From DATDCV01 sp036524155 (GTDB lineage Bacteria > Verrucomicrobiota > Verrucomicrobiia > Limisphaerales > UBA8199), in NCBI GenBank assembly GCA_036524155.1, contig DATDCV010000585.1, positions 1 to 8,621 on the forward strand: 8,621 nt of DNA. Reading direction: 5' to 3'. Within the stretch, counting starts at the first letter, position 1. Each line of letters starts with the position of its first letter. The translations under genes were made by a program, and so were the position numbers. This document shows positions 1-5,171 of this stretch, piece by piece. The notes beneath the pieces were generated by a model, which saw only the letters and a list, made by a program, of their open reading frames with translations, was not told the DNA's origin and did not search any database.

Positions 1-2
1 TG

Positions 3-218
3 GGCGTTGGTATCATCGGCGTTGCCGGTGGCTACGGCTCGCGCGACAGCCTGCTTGGCTTCCAGGCCAACCCTCACTGCCGGGTCGCAGCCGTGTGCGA
101 TATCAACGAAGGGGCGGTCAAGCAGATCGCGCGTGGCAATCGCCTGCCCCAGCGCGCTGATGGCACCTATGACTTCCTCAGCCATGCGGTGATGGTCACC
201 GTGGGTGTGAGGTTCTGA
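3..218 (+). pseudogene. Gfo/Idh/MocA-family oxidoreductase, truncated N-terminal remnant
   Basis: The open frame enters from the left edge and stops at TGA 216-218. It reads GVGIIGVAGGYGSRD, then a short gap, then CRVAAVCDINEGAVKQIA. This is the GxGxxG nucleotide-binding loop followed by the second Rossmann strand ending in an acidic residue (the D of CDIN), which binds NAD(P) ribose in this family. Family members normally run to 330-450 residues and carry an EKP-type catalytic lysine motif near residue 90-100. Here the frame ends about 70 residues in, soon after TYDFL, and no continuation is visible on the plus strand before the repeat at 285. I infer a gene truncated at its 3' end. A recent frameshift is less likely because the downstream sequence shows no family motifs in another frame. 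The start codon lies outside the window, so a signal or Tat leader cannot be judged. Confidence 0.6.
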
Positions 219-284
219 GTTCGGCAAAAGCGACAGTCCTGAAACCCGGAAATGCCAAAACGAGAAGCGCTGACTGCGGGTACC

Positions 285-384
285 CCTCAGTCTTGGGTCG
301 GAGCGCCGAGTTGCACTCGGCTTACCATCGACCGTCGGCTCGCTTAAGCCGATTAGAAATCGGCGCTCCGACCCAAGACTGAGG
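285..384. repeat. 100-bp inverted-repeat element, family A copy 1
   Basis: Bases 285-309 and 360-384 are perfect reverse complements (25 bp, ending CCTCAG...CTGAGG). The similarity continues with mismatches to 285-324 against 345-384. Each arm also contains its own small hairpin: GCCGAGTTGCACTCGGC at 305-321 and GCCGATTAGAAATCGGC at 348-364. A second, diverged copy lies at about 4848-4915 and shares the internal stretch GTCGGsTCGCTTAAGCCGA as well as the arm sequence. There is no ORF inside and no clear target-site duplication outside, so it resembles a MITE or REP-like palindromic element. Mobility is inferred, not shown. Confidence 0.75.
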
Positions 385-403
385 CGATACGACTGTGGGC
401 AGT

Positions 404-432
404 TTGACCGGGCGAAGCGGGGGCCGTATGTT
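404..432 (+). promoter_or_regulatory. Sigma-70-like promoter candidate upstream of the small membrane protein
   Basis: TTGACC at 404-409 (five of six to the -35 consensus) and TATGTT at 427-432 (four of six to the -10 consensus) are separated by exactly 17 bases. Transcription would start near 439. That leaves only about five bases before the GTG at 444, so it favours either leaderless translation or the downstream ATG at 513 as the true start. Confidence 0.4.
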
Positions 433-443
433 GGTTAGGGGGG

Positions 444-902
444 GTGTCGGAGGCTAGCGACCAGGTTTGGTCCGAGGCAACGAGTCTCCGGCGCACCGCC
501 CCACACCGACCAATGAAGGGAAAGATTGCAGCCGGGCTTGTGCTAGTGACGGTGGCGGGCCTGGGCGTTTGGGCCCTGGTGTTTCACCGGACCGGCTCCC
601 GGCCGCCGGTCGAAGTGAGGCTGAGCTTTTCAGTCGCGCCGAAAGAGCAAGTGGAGTTTGTGATGGGCCAGGCGCGTTCGGCGAAGCTCAAGTACGACGT
701 GGCAAAGGAGGCGGGGCTGAAACCGGCGCTGGGGGAGCGGTTGATAGTAAAAACGGTGCCCGGCTCCGCGCTGGCAGAGGCGCAGGTGCGAGTAGGGACC
801 AAGGAGGAGGGGGAGCGATTCGTGAGTGCGTTCATGGCGGTTTTGCAGATGCGATGCCAGGCGCAGGCCAAAGTGGCGTTGACCCGAAGCGAGGTTCGGT
901 GA
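444..902 (+). CDS. Small single-pass membrane protein of unknown function
   Basis: I do not recognise this protein. The frame begins at a GTG (444) preceded by a G-rich AGGGGGG stretch and encodes 152 residues. An internal ATG at 513 would give 129 residues, beginning with a Lys-rich tip directly before the hydrophobic segment. That segment, about residues 27-46 from the GTG, contains LVLVTVAGLGVWALVF and is followed by HRTGSRPP, so it looks like an N-terminal membrane anchor or uncleaved signal with the rest outside the cytoplasm. The exported part is about 100 residues, mixed charge, with one cysteine (C138) and a pattern of a beta-rich start followed by helices (EEGERFVSAFMAVLQ). The promoter at 404-432 suggests it is transcribed alone. 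The PxxP-rich signature of Wzz-type chain-length regulators is absent, so I do not assign that family. The start is uncertain; the coding call is moderately sure. Confidence 0.6.
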   Translation: MSEASDQVWSEATSLRRTAPHRPMKGKIAAGLVLVTVAGLGVWALVFHRTGSRPPVEVRLSFSVAPKEQVEFVMGQARSAKLKYDVAKEAGLKPALGERLIVKTVPGSALAEAQVRVGTKEEGERFVSAFMAVLQMRCQAQAKVALTRSEVR

Positions 903-931
903 AAGCGGCCGGTTGGCGGGAGGTCCGCCCG

Positions 932-1042
932 TCCCGGCGCGCGGACTTCAGTCCGCAGAAATGTTCGTGAACAAAGTTTGTTGGAGTTTAGAACGCGTGG
1001 GACGCAGGTGAGTTGCTGCGGACTGAAGTCCGCGCGCCGGGA
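932..1042. repeat. 111-bp inverted repeat, family B, between convergent genes
   Basis: Bases 932-958 and 1016-1042 are perfect 27-bp reverse complements around a 57-bp spacer. Each arm includes a mini-hairpin: GCGGACTTCAGTCCGC at 941-956 and GCGGACTGAAGTCCGC at 1018-1033. The right arm ends one base before the stop codon of the minus-strand pseudopilin gene (1043-1045), and the left arm begins 30 bp after the plus-strand gene ends. It could act as a bidirectional transcription barrier, but neither strand has a T-run directly after the stem. The general design matches family A although the sequence differs. Confidence 0.75.
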
Positions 1043-1816
1043 TTACCACATGGCCCAGCAGCCGTCCGTGTCGTACTTCTGCGAGCCGCGATAGATGCGC
1101 ATGTCCTTGATGCGCTTCCACGAGACGGAGCCGTCCAGCAGACCGACGTTGCCACCCTGCGCGCCGAGGTCCGCCGAGGTTTTGCCTTCGGGGTCGGCGG
1201 TGCCGAAATCGCCGCCCAGCATGATGGGCCCGGCTTTCGAGTGAGGAGCGACCGCGCTGCCGTAGCCCGGCGACCAATCGTTGAGGTCAGTGAAGAGTGG
1301 GGCGCGAGGATCCATGTTCACACTGTCTCCGCCGGCCTTTTGGGGCGAGGCCCAAATGGCGGTGCCGGTGATAGGAGGCCAGGGAGTGTTGGCGTGGCCG
1401 CCGAGGTAATTGTAGCCGAGGACGTAGCCGTAGCCCTGGTCGAGCCAGCCTTGCTCGGTGTTAAACGGCGCCCCGAGGCTGGGGCAGCCGAGAATTTTGT
1501 AGGTGCCGGCGTACTGGATCATGCGGGTGCGCATGTTGGTAGAGAGAACGGGAATGGAATCGTCCTGCACGCCATACTCGGAAGCGCCGTTGGGAAGCCA
1601 CTGGTTCGAGTCGTCCGCGTACAAATGCGCCGCCAGCAGGAATTGCCGCTGGTTGTTGAGGCAATTCGTGCGTTTGGCTCGTTCTTTGGCGCCCGACAGC
1701 GCCGGCAGCAGCAGGGCCGCGAGAATCGCAATGATCGCGATGACGACCAGCAACTCGATCAACGTGAAAGCGCGCTGTCGGGCCGGGTGGTTAGTTGAGG
1801 GGCGCGGCGGGATCAC
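1043..1816 (-). CDS. Pseudopilin-like protein with prepilin-type N-terminal cleavage/methylation domain
   Basis: The N-terminus has a short basic leader ending PARQRA, followed by FTLIELLVVIAIIAILAAL, the class III (type IV pilin/type II secretion pseudopilin) signal with Glu at position +5. A prepilin peptidase would cut before the Phe and methylate it. The residue before the cut is Ala, not the usual Gly. The globular part of about 200 residues carries NCLNNQRQFLLAAHLYADDS just after the helix and GGNVGLLDGSVSWKR near the C-terminus, matching the DUF1559-like/H-X9-DG layout; the histidine position is Gly here. I chose GTG 1816 (257 residues) because AGGA lies seven bases upstream and because it starts 13 bp after the stop of the propeller gene; a longer frame to 1876 would overlap that gene. 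The tight spacing suggests co-transcription with it. The protein probably sits in the inner membrane or a pilus-like envelope structure; the exact role is unknown. Confidence 0.85.
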   Translation of the reverse strand: MIPPRPSTNHPARQRAFTLIELLVVIAIIAILAALLLPALSGAKERAKRTNCLNNQRQFLLAAHLYADDSNQWLPNGASEYGVQDDSIPVLSTNMRTRMIQYAGTYKILGCPSLGAPFNTEQGWLDQGYGYVLGYNYLGGHANTPWPPITGTAIWASPQKAGGDSVNMDPRAPLFTDLNDWSPGYGSAVAPHSKAGPIMLGGDFGTADPEGKTSADLGAQGGNVGLLDGSVSWKRIKDMRIYRGSQKYDTDGCWAMW

Positions 1817-1829
1817 TCGGAAGTCCTGG

Positions 1830-3467
1830 TTAAGGGGTTTCGACGACGGTGTAGAACCGCTGCGACTGCGCGGCATCGAGGGCGTTGGTAAAACGCAGCC
1901 GGCCGTCAGAAGTCAGCACCAGCGAGCCGGTGATTATCGGCCAGTTGTCCGGCAAACCATCCAGATGGTCGGAGGCGTGGAGCGCGATCCGCGCCAGGCG
2001 GTCGGCGGAAATAGGCGACCCGTCGACCGTGCCGACGAAGATTTCCAACTGGCCGCCCACCAGGATCTGCGGTGGAAAGAACTTAAGCGGGCTGTGAAGC
2101 GACACGTCGAGGGCCGCGCCGCCCCGCGTGCTGCGCGCGTAGATGCGGCCGTTGCTGTAAGCGGGACTGTTCCAACATTTGCCCTGGTTTTCAGGACCGA
2201 ATTGAAACACGCGCGCCCGGGCCAGCTCGCGGTACTGCGCGGGATCCGGCTGGACCAGCACCACCTGGCCGTCTTCGGTCAGTGAAAGCAAGAGCTGGTT
2301 GACGAGGATGGTGCCGCCCTTGCCGAAATTGGGAACGGACCACATCAACCTGCCGGTGGCCAACTCGAGGCAAATCAGTGGGCCAGTAATATAACCACCA
2401 TAGCCGAACTGGCCATAGATGTAGCCCTGGTGCACGACCGGGGTCATCCAGATACTCTGGTAGGTTGTAGCCGGGTATGTCAGGTACCAAAGGGGGGTGC
2501 TCGCGTACCAGATACCGTCGACCAAACTGACACTGAAGGCGGCGGCCCCTTTATTGTACCCGGCGGTGCAAAAGACGATGTTCGAGTAAACCACCGGCGA
2601 GGCGCCCATGGAGGTGTAGATCTGCCCCCAGGGATACGGAAATTTCCAGAGATTGCTGCCGGTGTCGCGGTCCACGCCGACTACACCGGTCACCGTGGCG
2701 AACAGGACCTGCCGCGTGCCGAGAATGCTTGCGACAATCGGCGTCGTGTGCGTGAGAGTTTCAGTCGAGGTACCCCAGGCGCGCGAACCATCGCTGGTGC
2801 GGAACGCCGAGAGATTCTTATTGGTCGCGGTGCTGAGGTTTACGAAAATGAGATCGTTGTCGAACCGCGGAGAAGCGGCATTGTTCCAGCCGCTGCCGAC
2901 TTCCCTGGCCCCAAAGGAGGCCTTGAGGTTGTTGCTCCACACCACTGAGCCGCTTGCGGCATCGAGGCAGACCAGGGCCATCAGCCCCGACAGGACGAAA
3001 ACCCGGCCGTACTGGACTGAAGGAGTGGAGCGAGGCCCGTCGCCCGTGTTATAGGGATAGGTGCCGTCGCCGCCGTTGCCGATCGCAACCGGGTCCCAGG
3101 GCGCGTCGCCGACCGGTGTCGCCCAGAGGTTGACGCCCGTGTTGGCATCCACCGCCACACAGTACTCGGAAAGTCCCCCGCTGCCGTTGTTTCTGGAAAC
3201 CAGCGTGAAAGCGCGACCGTCGCTCACGGCGAAACTGCTGAACCCGTTGGTAAGGGAGGCGTTGGACCACACTATCGGAGGACCGCCGGCGGGCCAGTTA
3301 GTCGAGATGGGTTCGGTGGAGACTCCATCCGTGGTCGGGCCGCGGTATTGCGGCCAGTCGGTGGCCAGAGCGCTGCTCACCGCGACAGCCACCGGAAGCA
3401 GCGCGAGGATCAGCCCACGCAAACTTTCGGATAGCCGTTCGCCCGGCGTGACTGAGACCCGAATCAA
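1830..3467 (-). CDS. Secreted PQQ-like beta-propeller repeat protein
   Basis: Numbered from the TTG at 3467, the protein has about 545 residues. Residues 1-35 form a signal peptide with hydrophobic core LILALLPVAVAV and cleavage after SSALA; the mature protein opens with TDWPQYRGP, a common start for secreted verrucomicrobial and planctomycete propellers. At least five blades show the tryptophan-docking pattern (xxTGxxxW): W115, W176, W230, W274 and W375. This is the quinoprotein/BamB-like fold. I see no dehydrogenase active-site motif, so enzymatic activity or cofactor binding is not supported. The last 90 residues are a separate domain with DHLDGLPDNWP and a QRFYTVVETP tail. The frame stays open to TTG 3575, overlapping the upstream zinc-ribbon gene's stop by four bases, but that adds 36 residues before an already complete signal peptide and spans a promoter-like site. 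TTG 3422 is another possible start. Likely located in the periplasm or on the cell surface. Confidence 0.85.
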   Translation of the reverse strand: MIRVSVTPGERLSESLRGLILALLPVAVAVSSALATDWPQYRGPTTDGVSTEPISTNWPAGGPPIVWSNASLTNGFSSFAVSDGRAFTLVSRNNGSGGLSEYCVAVDANTGVNLWATPVGDAPWDPVAIGNGGDGTYPYNTGDGPRSTPSVQYGRVFVLSGLMALVCLDAASGSVVWSNNLKASFGAREVGSGWNNAASPRFDNDLIFVNLSTATNKNLSAFRTSDGSRAWGTSTETLTHTTPIVASILGTRQVLFATVTGVVGVDRDTGSNLWKFPYPWGQIYTSMGASPVVYSNIVFCTAGYNKGAAAFSVSLVDGIWYASTPLWYLTYPATTYQSIWMTPVVHQGYIYGQFGYGGYITGPLICLELATGRLMWSVPNFGKGGTILVNQLLLSLTEDGQVVLVQPDPAQYRELARARVFQFGPENQGKCWNSPAYSNGRIYARSTRGGAALDVSLHSPLKFFPPQILVGGQLEIFVGTVDGSPISADRLARIALHASDHLDGLPDNWPIITGSLVLTSDGRLRFTNALDAAQSQRFYTVVETP

Positions 3468-3495
3468 TTGGTCGTCAGTCGCGCTCACACCTGGA

Positions 3496-3523
3496 ACTAT
3501 AACTTTGAGCGCCGCAGAATCAA
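3496..3523 (-). promoter_or_regulatory. Promoter candidate for the propeller and pseudopilin pair
   Basis: On the minus strand TTGATT (3523-3518, four of six) and TATAGT (3501-3496, five of six) are separated by 16 bases. The predicted transcription start is near 3489, just upstream of the TTG starts at 3467 and 3422 that give a sensible signal peptide. It supports a start well downstream of the longest frame and an internal promoter after the zinc-ribbon gene. Confidence 0.4.
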
Positions 3524-3571
3524 GTGAGGCCCCACAAACCCGAATGCTTATCAGCAGATACTCACCCGCGG

Positions 3572-4084
3572 TCAATAGTCATAGAGCCCACTGTCATGCG
3601 AGTACCCGGCCCCCATGCCACCCATGCCACCTTCCTCGTCCGGCCCCCCCATTAGATCACCGAGCACATCCCCCATGTCAGCCTCGATTTTCTCCGGGTC
3701 CTCTCCGGCTTCGAGACGCTTGATCGCCACGTCGAGTTCTTTCGGGACCGTGCCGGGCGGCATTAGATCTTTCATCTTGCGCATCATGTGGGCCATGTGC
3801 CTGGGGTTATTTTCGTCCAGGTGGTCCATGTCGCGCTCGAGCTCCATCATCGCGCGTTCGACGCGCGGATCCTCGAAGTCGGGTGTCGGGGGTTCGTCGC
3901 CCGCGGCTTCACTTTTGGCCGCTGGCTCGCTCAAGCCGCGGGTCATGGCGAAGCGGCTGACCTGCTTTTTCATTTCCTTGTTGCCGCATTTGGGGCAGGT
4001 AGGGAGCTTGTCGGGAGTGACTTTTTTTGAGAGGAAATTGAAGATCACCCGGCATTTTGGGCAGGCATACTCGTAAATGGGCAT
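3572..4084 (-). CDS. FmdB-family zinc-ribbon protein with acidic, Met-rich C-terminal extension
   Basis: The protein has 170 residues. It begins MPIYEYACPKC, the canonical start of the FmdB/putative regulatory zinc-ribbon family, with metal ligands at C8 and C11 and the second pair C30 and C33 in CPKCG. After about residue 45 the usual short domain gives way to an extension: a linker (GDEPPTPDFEDP), a helical part rich in Met, His and acidic residues (HMAHMMRKMKDLM), the segment KRLEAGEDPEKIEADMGD, and a Gly/Met-rich tail ending in tyrosines. The family is named after a formamidase-operon regulator, but its molecular role is not established, and the extension may be a protein-interaction part. 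There is no secretion signal, so it should be cytoplasmic. The start is fixed by the conserved MPIYEY; no Shine-Dalgarno sequence is visible before it. It is the first gene upstream of the propeller gene, though that gene may have its own promoter. Confidence 0.9.
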   Translation of the reverse strand: MPIYEYACPKCRVIFNFLSKKVTPDKLPTCPKCGNKEMKKQVSRFAMTRGLSEPAAKSEAAGDEPPTPDFEDPRVERAMMELERDMDHLDENNPRHMAHMMRKMKDLMPPGTVPKELDVAIKRLEAGEDPEKIEADMGDVLGDLMGGPDEEGGMGGMGAGYSHDSGLYDY

Positions 4085-4326
4085 AGCAGTAGTGAGACAC
4101 CGCGGCTGGCGCGGATGACAGGGATAAGTTGCGGACGGGAGGGGCTTCCGTCAAGAGTGAGCCGACAATGGCACGGTCTATGCGCTCTCAGAAGGCGTAG
4201 ATCGGTATCTACAGCCTCCTGAGTGAGGGTGGAAGTGGAACGCAGCACCACCCTTATTAGGGGTGTGGTTTGTTGGGGTTCATTCGGGCGGTCCGGCCAG
4301 GGTTAGAGTCGAGCCGCCCGATTCGA
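4085..4326. other. Intergenic region between the response regulator and the zinc-ribbon gene
   Basis: I see no gene here. An 8-bp stem pairs 4284-4291 with 4314-4321 directly after the regulator stop, without a T-run, so it is at best a weak terminator. The CCACCC at 4248-4253 can pair with GGGTGG at 4227-4232, while CACCC inside it can pair instead with GGGTG at 4261-4265; the two stems exclude each other. A TTGACG at 4154-4149 on the minus strand could be a -35 box for the zinc-ribbon gene, but no good -10 follows at normal spacing. Confidence 0.35.
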
Positions 4327-4698
4327 TTAGGAGGTGACGTCGGCGACGGCCTTTCGTAATTCCTCTATGCCGAAAGGTTTGCACAGAATGGCATTTACGG
4401 GTAGGTGGGAATCGACGAGCTTCTCGGCATAAGCAGACACCATCACGATCGGCAGCATGGGGTCAAGGTCTCTAAGAACGGCAGCCAGGCGGTCACCCTG
4501 AACGTTTGGCATGAAGTAATCCAACAGGGCTAGATCGAAACGACAGGGTGCAAACAACCGGAGGGCCTCCGGACTGCTCGCGGCTTCCGTTACCTGGTGC
4601 CGATCGATCGATAGCAGAAGTTTAATGGATTGGCGGGCGGCGGAATCGTCGTCAACAAGCAGGATGCGTTTTGGACTGATCTGGGACTGTTCGGGCAT
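4327..4698 (-). CDS. Single-domain response regulator (receiver domain only)
   Basis: The protein has 123 residues and is a complete CheY-like receiver with nothing added. The acidic pocket is D16-D17-D18 after ILLV, the phosphoacceptor is D60 in LALLDYFMP, the conserved Ser/Thr is S88 in VMVSAY, and the conserved lysine is K107 in CKPFG. All key residues are present, so phosphorylation should be possible. There is no DNA-binding or enzymatic output domain, so it must work by protein interaction or as a phosphorelay intermediate. No histidine kinase lies in the window, which makes it an orphan. ATG 4698 gives a normal N-terminus ahead of the first strand, but no Shine-Dalgarno sequence is seen. 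The dyad at 4732-4756 lies just upstream. Confidence 0.93.
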   Translation of the reverse strand: MPEQSQISPKRILLVDDDSAARQSIKLLLSIDRHQVTEAASSPEALRLFAPCRFDLALLDYFMPNVQGDRLAAVLRDLDPMLPIVMVSAYAEKLVDSHLPVNAILCKPFGIEELRKAVADVTS

Positions 4699-4731
4699 AA
4701 ACCGAAGGTAGAACGCAGCATTCCGGATACC

Positions 4732-4756
4732 AAATCTTACAGATCTTGCGAGATTT
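4732..4756. promoter_or_regulatory. Imperfect dyad upstream of the response regulator
   Basis: AAATCT (4732-4737) and AGATTT (4751-4756) form an inverted repeat with the palindrome AGATCT (4741-4746) near its centre. It lies 34-58 bp upstream of the regulator start, a position typical of operators. No regulator is known; this is a structural observation only. Confidence 0.3.
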
Positions 4757-4847
4757 CAGCAGGTTAGCTCATAGCACCGAGATGAGCGGGATGGAAGACG
4801 CGGAGGTGATGATGTGGTCGGGCTTTCAAGTATCCCCTGCCGGTTTT

Positions 4848-4915
4848 GAGCGCCGAGTTGCACCCGGCCTAAAAGCGGCTGTCGGGTCGCTTAAGCCGAG
4901 TGCAACTCGGCGCTC
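4848..4915. repeat. Inverted-repeat element, family A copy 2
   Basis: Bases 4848-4868 and 4895-4915 are reverse complements with one mismatch (21 bp), extending to 25 bp with two mismatches. The arms carry GCCGAGTTGCACCCGGC (4852-4868) and GCCGAGTGCAACTCGGC (4895-4911). Bases 4881-4899 match 334-352 of copy 1 with one difference, and beyond the right arm both copies share CTGAGGCG. The outer arm pairing of copy 1 is lost here, so this copy looks older or decayed. Confidence 0.7.
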
Positions 4916-5137
4916 CTGGATCGCTGAGGCGGTCACTTTGGAGCATTTTTGCCTTGCATTGATACGTGGGAAGCCTATGTTTTCGCCCGCCTGAACGCCG
5001 CGTGTGCGGAAAGTTCATTGAGGCTGAGAAAGAGAAGTTAACTGAAAAACCTAACCTTCAACCTCCGTTGCCCCTGCAACGTCTGGTCCGTTAGGCAATG
5101 GAGCTCGGAAAGCCCCGCGCCGACCAAGTCTCCCAAA

Positions 5138-5155
5138 GGTTCTCCCGAAGGAACC
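5138..5155 (+). promoter_or_regulatory. Leader hairpin upstream of S1 holding a purine-rich site
   Basis: GGTTC (5138-5142) pairs with GAACC (5151-5155), with a further T-G wobble. The 3' side includes AAGGAA (5148-5153), the only Shine-Dalgarno-like sequence before the gene, but it lies 18 bases from ATG 5172. S1 leaders in Enterobacteria are structured, lack a good Shine-Dalgarno site and are translationally autoregulated; a similar arrangement here is an inference. Confidence 0.3.
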
Positions 5156-5171
5156 AGTCCGTCTGTAAATT

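Larger units (their letters stand above)
4699..5171. other. Divergent intergenic region upstream of ribosomal protein S1
   Basis: This 473-bp gap separates the minus-strand response regulator from the plus-strand S1 gene. It holds the dyad at 4732-4756, the repeat at 4848-4915 and the leader hairpin at 5138-5155. A small plus-strand frame at 4746-4994 runs straight through the repeat and is not credible. I found no convincing -35/-10 pair for S1, although the region must hold its promoter unless transcription comes from beyond it. Confidence 0.5.

Noticed and set aside
285..384. Insertion sequence with terminal inverted repeats
   Set aside because: There is no transposase, the length is only 100 bp, and no target-site duplication can be seen; retained only as a non-autonomous repeat.
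444..902. Wzz-type polysaccharide chain-length regulator
   Set aside because: It has an N-terminal membrane anchor and exported domain but no second membrane segment and no proline-rich motif, so the family was not assigned.
1013..2285. Two overlapping plus-strand frames of about 260 residues
   Set aside because: They lie antisense to the pseudopilin-like and propeller genes, are Arg/Ala/Gly-rich and have no recognisable features.
1830..3467. PQQ-dependent alcohol dehydrogenase
   Set aside because: The propeller blades are clear but I see no catalytic Asp/Glu calcium-site motif or vicinal cysteine pair of the true dehydrogenases.
285..4915. CRISPR array
   Set aside because: The two family A copies are 4.5 kb apart, palindromic throughout and not regularly spaced; there are no cas genes.
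4746..4994. Plus-strand frame of 82 residues upstream of S1
   Set aside because: It crosses the inverted repeat at 4848-4915, has no ribosome binding site and no protein-like pattern.
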